From Brucella intermedia LMG 3301 (GTDB taxonomy: Bacteria > Pseudomonadota > Alphaproteobacteria > Rhizobiales > Rhizobiaceae): 64,000 nt of DNA. This document shows positions 27,040 to 34,557 of this stretch, in pieces. Made by a program: the position numbers and the translations under genes. Positions within the stretch are counted from its first letter, which is position 1. Each line of letters opens with the position of its first letter. The notes beneath the pieces were generated by a model that worked only from the letters and a program-made list of their open reading frames with translations, was not told the origin of the DNA and made no database searches. The DNA lies in the NCBI RefSeq assembly GCF_000182645.1, contig NZ_ACQA01000001.1, forward strand, positions 2,050,001 to 2,114,000, read 5' to 3'.

Positions 27040-28461
27040 CTATTGGCCAGCCGCCTTGTCGGAGCTTTCGAGGAGCGAGGACAGACGAACGATCACTCGC
27101 GTTCCAACACCATTATCGGTCTTGCAGTAAACCGGCTTTTCGCCGAACTGCATGCAAAGCTGCTCGATGACGAGCGTCCCGAGACCGTTCTTTTCGCCGA
27201 ACTTGTGATGATCCAGCCCGACGCCGTCATCTTCCACGACCAGCACGGGAACGGCATCCTCGCCCGGCTTCAGGCTGATGCGGATATGGCCTTCTGTGCG
27301 CCCCTTGAATGCATGCTTGATCGCATTGGTGACGAGTTCGCCCAGAATGATGCCGATCGTCGTCACATCGCGGGCTTTCAGGTCAAGCGGCGCCAGATCG
27401 GTGGTGAACTCGATCTTCCGGTCCTGCCCGATGGCGTTGCGGATATCATCGATGACGGTGCCGAGAAAATCGTCCACGCGGGCTGATTCCATGTCCTCGC
27501 CCAGACGCAGGCGGCGATGCGCCGTCGATACGGTCTGGACGCGGTCGCGGGCGGCGGCTAGCGCGGCGCGCGCATCCTCGCTGCGGGTCTGGCGCATCTG
27601 GAGGCCAAGCAGCGATGACACGGTTGCCAGCGAATTGCCGATGCGATGGTTGGTGTCCTGCAGCAGAAGCTCGACCCGCTGGCGCTCGCGCTCGGCGATG
27701 CGGCGCTCCTCTTCCAGCTCGGCGGTCCGTTCCTTCACGCGCTGCTCCAGCAACTGCTTTTCGGAGCGCAGCACAGTCTGCCCCTCGAACATAGACCGCG
27801 CATAACGCTGCACGCGGCTGAACAGCAAAAGCGCCAGCATGGCGGCGGAAGCCAGCGCCACGATGGAGGTGGCGGTCATCCAGTAGCGCATGCGGTTGAT
27901 GCGCTTGTTGCGCTCGAGAAGCTGCTGTTCTTCCGCATCGATGAATTGCGTCACCGTGCTGGCAAGCTGGTCCATCAGCACCTTGCCCTCGTCGCCGCGC
28001 ACTTTCTCCACCGCTGCCGCCACATTGCCGGCCTGCGCAAGACCGACCGTCTCGCGCACATCTTCCTGTTCACGTTCGACCAACGCGCGTATCTGCTTGA
28101 CCCGCGCATCCTGCAACGGGTTCTGGTCCGTCAGGGCTTCAAGATCGGCGAGCGTCTTGTCGACGCTCAGGATCGTGTTGCGATAGAGATCGAGATAGGT
28201 CTCATCGAGCGTCAGAAGATAGCCGCGTCGGCTCATCTCAATATTGCTGGCAAGGCGCGCAACCTTGTCGACCTGCTGGCGCAGGGCATAGTTGCGGGAA
28301 ATATCGATCACCTGGTGGTTTACGCCCGACGACAGAAACAGCGTCATGATCGCCGACAGAAGCACGAGCCCAAGCGAGACGATAACCGCAACCGGCTTCG
28401 ACGTCGATTGAAGCAGTTTTTTCCACAAGGCTGATGGCAAGACGCAACCCACAAACAACAA
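27040..28461 (-). CDS. CHASE3 sensor histidine kinase (HisKA_2/HWE class), probable PhyK-type stress kinase
   Basis: A 473-residue membrane kinase: helix 1 (VAVIVSLGLVLLSAIMTLFL), periplasmic CHASE3 domain (~residues 45-190), helix 2 (MTATSIVALASAAMLALLLF), coiled coil, then a HisKA_2 dimerisation domain with phospho-acceptor His in QDTNHRIGNSLATVSSLLG, and an ATPase domain with LGELVTNAIKHAF and VVEDDGVGLD. Kinases of this class next to phyR-nepR-ecfG usually phosphorylate PhyR. ecfG lies upstream of it on the same strand with a terminator between. Confidence 0.85.
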   Translation of the reverse strand: MLFVGCVLPSALWKKLLQSTSKPVAVIVSLGLVLLSAIMTLFLSSGVNHQVIDISRNYALRQQVDKVARLASNIEMSRRGYLLTLDETYLDLYRNTILSVDKTLADLEALTDQNPLQDARVKQIRALVEREQEDVRETVGLAQAGNVAAAVEKVRGDEGKVLMDQLASTVTQFIDAEEQQLLERNKRINRMRYWMTATSIVALASAAMLALLLFSRVQRYARSMFEGQTVLRSEKQLLEQRVKERTAELEEERRIAERERQRVELLLQDTNHRIGNSLATVSSLLGLQMRQTRSEDARAALAAARDRVQTVSTAHRRLRLGEDMESARVDDFLGTVIDDIRNAIGQDRKIEFTTDLAPLDLKARDVTTIGIILGELVTNAIKHAFKGRTEGHIRISLKPGEDAVPVLVVEDDGVGLDHHKFGEKNGLGTLVIEQLCMQFGEKPVYCKTDNGVGTRVIVRLSSLLESSDKAAGQ

Positions 28462-28535
28462 TCACTGCGCCGACAAGAAATATCAGCAACCGCTAACCTA
28501 CAAGTGACTGGAGATAAAAAGCAATCGCTGCGAGC

Positions 28536-28560
28536 AAAAACCCGCACAGGTCCGGGTTTT
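28536..28560 (-). terminator. Terminator between ecfG and the CHASE3 kinase
   Basis: A 7-bp stem aaacccg / cgggttt; on the minus strand it is followed by tttttgc, 50 nt past the ecfG stop codon. Confidence 0.72.
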
Positions 28561-28610
28561 CTGCAACAAAAGCTCTCCCCTGTCCGGCGGACAAGGGCAT
28601 CAAAGATGCA

Positions 28611-29183
28611 TCATGCGAAGCTTCTCAACGTGGCCCGCGATGAATCCGCATCGGGACCGTAATCGCTTTCGCCCTCGATCTTGAGGATTTCCTGCAGGCG
28701 CGTGCGGGCACGGCTGACGCGGCTCTTGATGGTTCCGACGGCACAGCCGCATATTTCGGCAGCTTCCTCATAGGCAAAGCCTGATGCGCCGATCAGGATG
28801 ATCGCTTCGCGCTGGTCATCCGGCAACTGCTCCAGCGCCGCACGGAAATCCTGCAAGTCGAGCGTGCCATATTGGGAAGGATGCACGGCGAGCTGCTCGC
28901 TGAACACGCCATCCGTGTCCTGCACCTCGCGGCCGCGCTTGCGCATCTGCGTGTAGAACTCATTGCGCAAAATGGTGAACAGCCAGGCCTTCATATTGGT
29001 CCCCATCTCGAAGGACTCCTGCTTGGCCCAGGCTTTCATGATCGTATCCTGTACGAGATCATCCGCCTTGTCATGCTGGCCGATCAGCGACACCGCGAAG
29101 GCGCGCAGGCTCGGCAGCGACGACAGGAGTTCTCGCTTGAACTGTGCATTACTCTCAACCGACGGACCGGGTGCTGTGTTCAC
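28611..29183 (-). CDS. ecfG: ECF sigma factor EcfG (general stress response)
   Basis: A 190-residue ECF15-type sigma factor. Region 2 is KADDLVQDTIMKAWAKQESF plus MKAWLFTILRNEFYTQMRKR; region 4 is LPDDQREAIILIGASGFAYEEAAEICGCAVGTIKSRVSRARTRL. It directs RNA polymerase to GGAAC-N16/17-CGTT promoters during general stress. The start codon overlaps the end of nepR by 29 nt, so the two are translationally linked. NepR sequesters EcfG until phosphorylated PhyR removes NepR. Confidence 0.94.
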   Translation of the reverse strand: MNTAPGPSVESNAQFKRELLSSLPSLRAFAVSLIGQHDKADDLVQDTIMKAWAKQESFEMGTNMKAWLFTILRNEFYTQMRKRGREVQDTDGVFSEQLAVHPSQYGTLDLQDFRAALEQLPDDQREAIILIGASGFAYEEAAEICGCAVGTIKSRVSRARTRLQEILKIEGESDYGPDADSSRATLRSFA

Positions 29184-29382
29184 GCATACTCTCCTGTTCA
29201 GCCTGATCGAGTTTTTCGAGAAGATCGAGGAAGCGATCCGGGATCGTCTCGTCCTGTATCGAGGTGTACAGTGCCTTTAGTTTCAATCCGACTTCACAAT
29301 TTGGTCCTAATATATCCTTCTGAACGCGGCGGGTCGACCGAACCCCGGCTCCGTTCATAAGAAGGTTTTCTTTTTCTGCCAT
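29155..29382 (-). CDS. nepR: NepR anti-sigma factor
   Basis: A 75-residue protein with the NepR core: LKLKALYTSIQDETIPDRFLDLLEKLDQ, two short helices joined by a conserved Pro. NepR binds EcfG in unstressed cells and the sigma-like domain of PhyR after phosphorylation. It is first in nepR-ecfG and divergent from phyR. An in-frame Met at residue 9 is an alternative start. Confidence 0.93.
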   Translation of the reverse strand: MAEKENLLMNGAGVRSTRRVQKDILGPNCEVGLKLKALYTSIQDETIPDRFLDLLEKLDQAEQESMREHSTRSVG

Positions 29383-29443
29383 ATCTTGATCATTCCGGGC
29401 TGATTGCCCTACCCTATTAATCTAAGCCCCTGCTTGTCCGGGA

Positions 29444-29468
29444 AATGCGCGGGTTTCTAAAAAGTTCC
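29444..29468 (-). promoter_or_regulatory. EcfG-type promoter of nepR-ecfG
   Basis: On the minus strand GGAAC (29468-29464), 16 nt, then CATT (29447-29444), one base off the CGTT consensus. It lies 62 nt before the nepR start codon, as expected for autoregulation. Confidence 0.6.
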
Positions 29469-29488
29469 CGATTATATTTCCAACTTGC

Positions 29489-29514
29489 GGAACTTTTTTC
29501 AAAACGCCCCGTTT
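29489..29514 (+). promoter_or_regulatory. EcfG-type promoter of phyR
   Basis: GGAAC at 29489-29493, 16-nt spacer, CGTTT at 29510-29514: an exact match to the stress sigma consensus, 105 nt before the phyR ATG. Confidence 0.75.
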
Positions 29515-29618
29515 AGGGTAACATAATGCTGCGCTCAAAGCATAGGCGGGAGAGGGTCAAACCTGTTCGCCAATGTGCATTCAATGAACGAAAGCGGCAG
29601 TTGAGGAGTTCCATTACC

Positions 29619-30413
29619 ATGACGTTATCGACGCGTATCGCGCCGCACCTTCCCTATCTTCGTCGTTTTTCCCGCGCTCTTACCGGCTCGCAGGCTTCCG
29701 GCGATGCCTATGTGGCGGCGGCGCTTGAAGCATTGATCGCCGATGTGAGCATATTCCCGGAGGGTTCCTCCGACCGGATCGGTCTCTATCGCCTTTTCTG
29801 CAACCTCTACAAGACGGCCTCCGTCCGCGTGCCGGAACCGGCGTCGGAATTTGCATGGGAACAGCAGGCGGCAAGAAATCTTGCCCATATCGCCCCGCTG
29901 CCGCGTCAGGCCTTCCTGCTTGTGGCAGTAGAGGGTTTTTCCGACAAAGAAGCCGCCGAAATTCTCGAACTGGACGACGCCGAACTGAGCCGCGTCCTCT
30001 CGGTCGCTTCCACCGAAATTTCGCGCCAGGTGGCGACGCGCATCATGATCATCGAGGATGAGCCGCTGATCGCGATGGATATCGAGCAGATGGTGGAAAG
30101 CCTCGGCCATGAGGTCGTGGGCATTGCGCGCACCAGGGACGAGGCGCTGGCGCTCTACAGGCAGGAGAAGCCGCGCATGGTGCTGGCCGATATCCAGCTT
30201 GCCGATGGCAGCTCGGGCATCGATGCGGTGAATGAAATCCTGCAGAACGATGCGATACCGGTCATCTTCATCACCGCATTCCCGGAACGCCTGTTGACGG
30301 GCGAACGCCCGGAACCGACCTTCCTCGTCACCAAGCCGTTCAATCCGGATATGGTGAAAGCACTGATCAGCCAGGCGCTCTTCTTCGAGGAAGCCTCGCA
30401 GGTCGCAGCCTAG
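29619..30413 (+). CDS. phyR: PhyR response regulator, anti-anti-sigma factor
   Basis: A 264-residue protein with an N-terminal EcfG-like sigma domain (residues ~1-135, ending in GFSDKEAAEILELDDAELSRV) and a C-terminal receiver (MIIEDEPLIAMDIEQM; phospho-acceptor Asp in VLADIQLADGSSG; Thr in FITAFPE; Lys in VTKPF). When phosphorylated, the sigma-like part binds NepR and frees EcfG. ATG 29619 follows AGGAG by 9 nt; the longer frame adds 31 residues not seen in the family. Confidence 0.95.
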   Translation: MTLSTRIAPHLPYLRRFSRALTGSQASGDAYVAAALEALIADVSIFPEGSSDRIGLYRLFCNLYKTASVRVPEPASEFAWEQQAARNLAHIAPLPRQAFLLVAVEGFSDKEAAEILELDDAELSRVLSVASTEISRQVATRIMIIEDEPLIAMDIEQMVESLGHEVVGIARTRDEALALYRQEKPRMVLADIQLADGSSGIDAVNEILQNDAIPVIFITAFPERLLTGERPEPTFLVTKPFNPDMVKALISQALFFEEASQVAA

Positions 30414-30570
30414 CGGCAGGGAGCGAAGCGATTGCCTTGATACGAAGTCCCGGAAGGCATGCCTTTCGGGACTTCGGCCCGTTAGCACTTCGCCCATCTG
30501 TCAATCACCCCGCCTTACGCCCCGTTATGAGTATTTAGAGTTGTGAGCGCGCTAATTTTCCCCGGACCAC

Positions 30571-30597
30571 GGAACAAATACCGCTTGGATGGCGTTT
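30571..30597 (+). promoter_or_regulatory. EcfG-type promoter of the DUF1328 gene
   Basis: GGAAC at 30571-30575, a 17-nt spacer and CGTTT at 30593-30597, 30 nt before the start codon; the short leader fits direct transcription of the small gene. Confidence 0.78.
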
Positions 30598-30627
30598 CTT
30601 CTTCACCCAATAAAGAGGAGACCGAAA

Positions 30628-30792
30628 ATGCTTTACTATGCGCTTGTATTTCTCGTGGTGGCACTCGTAGCAGGTGCGCTTGGCTTCGGCGGCATCGCTG
30701 GTGCGTCGGCTGGTATAGCGCAGATTCTGTTCTTTGTGTTCCTTGCCTTGCTCGTCATTTCGCTCATCGCGTCGGCGATCCGCAAGGCCTAG
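30628..30792 (+). CDS. DUF1328 small membrane protein
   Basis: A 54-residue protein of two hydrophobic helices with a Gly-rich turn: [20 protein letters not shown], then [12 protein letters not shown], then [18 protein letters not shown]. This is the DUF1328 (YtjA) layout, a family often induced by stress, with unknown function. An AGAGGAG site precedes the ATG. Its promoter matches the EcfG consensus, so it is probably a regulon member. Confidence 0.88.
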   Translation: MLYYALVFLVVALVAGALGFGGIAGASAGIAQILFFVFLALLVISLIASAIRKA

Positions 30793-31128
30793 ACCGCACA
30801 AAACCGAAGGCTGTTTTTGACCTCCTGAAAGCCCAGCCTATATTAGACTCCAGTGAAGGTGACCGCCGCATAAGCCATGCGGCGGTTTACCGATTTAAGG
30901 ATTTGGGCCGGTTCAAGGACCGGAAAATGAAGGCTCGACCGCGACCCGCCAACCGGTCGAAGAAAACGGACGCCATGGCACGCAGATTTCCGATCAGTCT
31001 TTCCGGAGTTTTTGACGTGTCGCCAATGGGCGGTCCGGCTATTTGTTTCGTTGCATCCTCCACCGCAAAACCGCTTGGCACTTTTGCTGGAAATGCGCTG
31101 AGTGGGCTGCGGGTTGAATGAGGCAGAC
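30793..31128. other. Spacer between DUF1328 gene and HWE kinase gene
   Basis: The 336 nt contain the hairpin listed at 30862. I see no coding frame with family features on either strand and no EcfG-like promoter in it. Confidence 0.4.
30862..30886 (+). terminator. Possible terminator after the DUF1328 gene
   Basis: A perfect 9-bp stem (accgccgca / tgcggcggt) with a weak T tract after it. Confidence 0.4.
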
Positions 31129-32139
31129 ATGACAGCTGGCACAAAATTCAACCTGCAGGATGCCGAGCCGGACGCAGCGCGTCTGCGGGCCCTGTTGCGG
31201 GCAGTGCGCAACAGCAATGTCTGCGTGCTCTATCAAGGCCCCGACCTCGCCTATTCGTGGGGCGAGAACATTCCGCTCTACTGGCAGGAAAAGTGGAAAG
31301 TGGGCGGCAACGACTGCGACTTCATCTTCTCCGCAGCCCTGCACAAGCTTGTCGGCGCCAAGCAGGCGGCGCTTGATACGGGCGAAGCGCAGAATGTGGA
31401 GATCGCCATCAATGACGGCGACAAGCTGCGCTGGATAGAGTTTCATGTCGATTGTGACCGCGACGACGAGGGCAATATTCAAGGCCTCGTCACCACGGCG
31501 ATCGAGATCAGCGAACTGAAGCGGCGCGAGCAGGTGCTGAAGACCCTGCTGCGCGAAGTGAGCCACCGCTCCAAGAACCTTCTGGCCATCGTGCAGAGCA
31601 TCGCCAGCCAGACGGCGCGCTTTACCGACACCATCGATGATTTCCTGCTGAAGTTTCGCGGGCGCATCCAGTCGCTGTCCTATTCGCAGGATCTGGTGAC
31701 GGATTCGAACTGGCGCGGGGCATTGTTTCGCGATCTCGTGCATTCCCAGGTCGAGAAATATATCGACGTCAGCGACGAGCGCCTGAGCATCGAAGGGGAT
31801 AACCCCTATCTTTTCCCGGGCGCGGCCCTGCATGTCGGCCTTGCGCTGCACGAACTCGTGGTCAATGCGACCTCTTTCGGCGGTCTTTCCATCCCCTATG
31901 GCCGGGTGAAAATTTCGGCGAAGGTCCTTCATCTGACGGGCGGCGTCGACCAGCTGGAATTCCTCTGGGAAGAAACCAATCCGGCGATGCCCGAGGTTTT
32001 CGAGCATGACCCGCGGTTCGGCAGCGCCGTGTTGCAACGCATCGTCCCCGCCTCCGTCAATGGTCACGCCGATTATCGCATAGACGGTACCGGGGCGGTC
32101 TATTCGCTCACCATCCCGACGGAGCAGTTCGACGCCTGA
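31129..32139 (+). CDS. Cytoplasmic PAS histidine kinase, HWE family
   Basis: A 336-residue soluble kinase. Residues ~15-135 form a PAS-like sensor (RNSNVCVLYQGPDLAYSWGE ... GLVTTAIEISELKRRE), followed by the HWE-type His box (LLREVSHRSKNLLAIVQSIA) and ATPase domain (LHVGLALHELVVNATSFGGL, FLWEETNP). The PAS lacks the NCRFLQ motif of LOV photoreceptors, so the signal is unknown. It lies just outside the phyR locus, and many HWE kinases feed into that response. ATG 31129 fits the family. Confidence 0.85.
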   Translation: MTAGTKFNLQDAEPDAARLRALLRAVRNSNVCVLYQGPDLAYSWGENIPLYWQEKWKVGGNDCDFIFSAALHKLVGAKQAALDTGEAQNVEIAINDGDKLRWIEFHVDCDRDDEGNIQGLVTTAIEISELKRREQVLKTLLREVSHRSKNLLAIVQSIASQTARFTDTIDDFLLKFRGRIQSLSYSQDLVTDSNWRGALFRDLVHSQVEKYIDVSDERLSIEGDNPYLFPGAALHVGLALHELVVNATSFGGLSIPYGRVKISAKVLHLTGGVDQLEFLWEETNPAMPEVFEHDPRFGSAVLQRIVPASVNGHADYRIDGTGAVYSLTIPTEQFDA

Positions 32140-32152
32140 TGCGTAAGGCGTT

Positions 32153-32256
32153 AGAGCATTTCCAGCAAAAGTGTGAAACGGTTTTGCGTTGGATAATGCG
32201 ATAAAACAAATAGTTAGAGCGGTTCCGGCGATTCTGTTAGAACAGGAACCGCTTTA
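32153..32256. repeat. ~104-bp palindromic repeat, copy 1
   Basis: Starts gagcatttccagcaaaag, has an inner imperfect palindrome ending ggataatgc, then aaaacaaatag and a second hairpin (agcggttcc ... ggaaccgct). The same unit recurs at 47513, 48141 and 49372. Confidence 0.85.
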
Positions 32257-32303
32257 GTGGGCGTTCCGGGGCATTCCAGGAAATTCGAGGGCATTTGGGA
32301 GAT

Positions 32304-32350
32304 CAAAAAAAGCCGCCATGGTCCGGCCTTGAGCCTGAACCACGGCGACT
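32304..32350 (-). terminator. Terminator after mur/fur
   Basis: Read on the minus strand, a stem gccgtggt / accatggc with inner ggctcaaggcc is followed by seven T (32304-32310). It lies ~170 nt past the regulator's stop codon. Confidence 0.6.
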
Positions 32351-32516
32351 TGCTCTGAATTTGCGGAACGCCAGCTGCTTAACGTTTGACGGTCAGCGCG
32401 GCATTCTCGCCGCTCGCCTCGTGCGGGGAGGTTGAGGCGAACTGTGAAGACCGCGTTGTGGGGGCGGGGTCACGGCCTTCATGGGCGCTAAACGCGGCAA
32501 ACGAAATTTGGTTCCG

Positions 32517-32942
32517 TCAGTTTCCGATTTTTTTGCAATAAAGTTCGAGCCGGTGATGGACGATCTCGTAACCGAGCGACCGGGCGATTTCTTCCTGCAG
32601 CTTTTCGATCTTGTCGGAGCGGAATTCGACCACCTCGCCGGAATCCATGTCGATGATATGGTCGTGATGCGCGCCGCTTGCCTGCTCAAAACGCGAGGGC
32701 CCGCCCGCAAAGGCGTGCCGGTGAATCGCGCCGCGCTCTTCCAGAAGCTTCATCGTTCGATAGACGGTCGACAGCGAAATGCTGCTGTCGATCTCGACCG
32801 CCCGGCGGAAAATCTCCAGCGCGTCGGGGTGATCTTCCGTCTCGGTCAATATGTTCAGGATGATCCGGCGCGGCCGCGTGATGCGGACGCCTGCCTGGCG
32901 CAGTTCCTGTTCATAATCGGGTTTCTTGTACGATTCACTCAT
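32517..32942 (-). CDS. Fur-family regulator, likely manganese-responsive Mur
   Basis: A 141-residue metalloregulator: winged helix ([40 protein letters not shown]) and metal/dimer domain with [16 protein letters not shown] and C-terminal HRLELYC. It lacks the CxxC structural zinc pairs of Zur/PerR-type proteins. In Rhizobiales the protein closest to Fur acts as Mur, controlling Mn uptake. ATG 32942 matches the usual start; the longer frame runs through the upstream palindrome. I cannot separate Fur from Mur by sequence alone. Confidence 0.87.
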   Translation of the reverse strand: MSESYKKPDYEQELRQAGVRITRPRRIILNILTETEDHPDALEIFRRAVEIDSSISLSTVYRTMKLLEERGAIHRHAFAGGPSRFEQASGAHHDHIIDMDSGEVVEFRSDKIEKLQEEIARSLGYEIVHHRLELYCKKIGN

Positions 32943-32968
32943 GCGGCAATTATGCACTGTCCGGGCTC

Positions 32969-32990
32969 CAGTTGCAAATTTTTGCAACTG
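32969..32990. promoter_or_regulatory. Palindromic operator upstream of mur/fur
   Basis: A 22-nt perfect palindrome with 10-nt arms (cagttgcaaa / tttgcaactg) and a 2-nt centre, 27 nt before the start codon. It resembles the TGCAAAT-type Mur-responsive sequence, so autoregulation is likely. Confidence 0.65.
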
Positions 32991-33112
32991 GCAGCGCAGC
33001 GATCTCCCCAGCCCTTGTTGGGATTGCGCATGGGAGCGCATGTCGATCTGGTTGAATCAGATCGGCGCTCCCAATTTCGTCTGTTTGAAGCATGATCTTG
33101 TCGATCATCGCT

Positions 33113-33391
33113 TCACTCCGGCCGGATCATCCTCCAGTGACCGGGCTCAACCTGCGAGCCGGACACTTTGTCGTTCAAATGGTATTGTCCCCTGCCCACC
33201 CGCACGAAAAGCGCATCGCCTTCCGGTTGATTGGCGGTACAGTTTTCGGCGAGGAAGGAGAAGTATCTGGAGTAAGGCCAGCCGGGAGCGACGCGACGCA
33301 CGTCTCTCGGTGTGAAAGGTTCGGCAAGAATGCCCTTCACCCTGACCGCATTATGGATTTGAGGATAAATAGTCGATCCAATTTTCCACAT
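33113..33391 (-). CDS. Small winged-helix-like protein (DUF7669-like)
   Basis: A 92-residue frame with the pattern of a small HTH domain: AEPFTPRDVRRVAPGWPYSR, then YFSFLAENCTANQPEGDALFVRVGRGQYHL. The layout (a helical FT-x-x-DV motif, an N-C-T core and a final RVGRGxYxL strand) recalls DUF7669-type domains found near restriction or defence genes; that match is from memory. It stands alone between mur and the glycan island, without a strong ribosome site, and may be a remnant of a larger gene. Confidence 0.5.
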   Translation of the reverse strand: MWKIGSTIYPQIHNAVRVKGILAEPFTPRDVRRVAPGWPYSRYFSFLAENCTANQPEGDALFVRVGRGQYHLNDKVSGSQVEPGHWRMIRPE

Positions 33392-33753
33392 GTTCCGATA
33401 CTATCACTACCATGCGTAGCATTCATATCCCGTGAACACGGGATGCGCGTTGGAATATGTTACTTGGAGCGCCTATGGATTCAGCCGGATCAGCCCTTCG
33501 ATCTACGCTTACCCCTCTTCCGCTCCCTGTCTGGCCGATATCCACGCTATCGCAAACGCGAAACGATCCGACGGAAAGAAAATACTGAAGCACTCTAAAT
33601 AATAGAAAGACGGAGCCGGAGTAGACTGACATCGTCTGCGATTCTCTTGACAACGCCGCAGCAGATCCGCATCAAGAGAAAGATATTACAATCTCAACGA
33701 TACTACACAACATACCGCCCTTTCTTTCAAACTATCTAAATTAGTATTGTTCA
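33392..33753. other. AT-richer spacer at the left edge of the glycan island
   Basis: The 362 nt rise in AT content toward the glycosyltransferase gene. A 76-codon minus-strand frame here has no family features. I see no integrase remnant and no copy of the tRNA-Glu 3' end. Confidence 0.45.
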
Positions 33754-34557
33754 ATGCCGAAGGTCAGCGTTGTAATTCCAGCCTTTAATGCGGCAAGCTC
33801 CATCGGCAGAGCCCTCAACTCGCTGATGCGTCAATCGCGAGACGATTTCGAAATCATAGTGGTGGACGATAGAAGCACCGACGAGACGATGGAGATCGTC
33901 AGTCAACACATTCTCGCGCTTCAAGGTAAATTGCGCGTCTACTCGCAGCCCGACAATTACGGACCCGCCGCGGCTCGCAACATGGGTTGGTCCTTGGCCC
34001 GCGCGGATTATGTGGCCTTTCTCGATGCCGATGACGCCTGGCATGAAGACAAGCTGAAGAGGCAAATCGCCATCATGGAAGACGGCGCCGATATTTCCGG
34101 CCATCGAACACCCCTGATCCACTCCGAAATCCGGCTCAGCGAGACATTGCTCCGAGCAGTGACGGCGAGAAATCTCCGCCGCTCGGACGTGCTCCTCAAA
34201 AATCCGTTCAACACCTCTTCGGTTATTGTCCGTCGCGATCTGCCTCTTCGCTTCTCCGAACAGTTGCGATGCACCGAGGATTATCTGCTTTGGTGCGAGA
34301 TCGTCATGGGAGGGTATCGGAGTGTGGCGCTCGATCCGCCCTTGGCGTTTGTATTCAAGCCGTTCTATGGACATTCTGGCTTGTCGGCGGATTTGCGCGC
34401 CATGCAACAGGGGGAACTAACCGTCTATGATCGATTATATGAGGCGCGACAGCTGTCAAGCGCAGCATGTCTCGGGTTGAAAGCCTGGTCCTGCATCCGA
34501 TATTGGCGGCGATGCCTGATTAGCCGACTCAGGACACATCAGTGCCATGACCGATAA
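33754..34557 (+). CDS. Glycosyltransferase family 2
   Basis: A 267-residue GT-A glycosyltransferase: N-terminus VSVVIPAFNAASSIGRALNS, nucleotide-binding IIVVDDRSTDETMEIV, metal-binding FLDADDAW, and a catalytic-region block RCTEDYLLWCEIV with ED and W residues typical of EpsE/WcaA-like enzymes. It adds a sugar to a lipid-linked glycan on the cytoplasmic face. Its end overlaps the next gene by 11 nt, so the two are coupled. Confidence 0.88.
   Translation: MPKVSVVIPAFNAASSIGRALNSLMRQSRDDFEIIVVDDRSTDETMEIVSQHILALQGKLRVYSQPDNYGPAAARNMGWSLARADYVAFLDADDAWHEDKLKRQIAIMEDGADISGHRTPLIHSEIRLSETLLRAVTARNLRRSDVLLKNPFNTSSVIVRRDLPLRFSEQLRCTEDYLLWCEIVMGGYRSVALDPPLAFVFKPFYGHSGLSADLRAMQQGELTVYDRLYEARQLSSAACLGLKAWSCIRYWRRCLISRLRTHQCHDR

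Noticed and set aside
33423..33653. 76-codon minus-strand frame in the left island spacer
   Set aside because: No hydrophobic or domain pattern, no ribosome site, and AT-rich spacer composition.
33100..33753. Attachment site matching the tRNA-Glu 3' end
   Set aside because: I looked for the CCCCTTGGGCG-type end on both strands and saw no copy.
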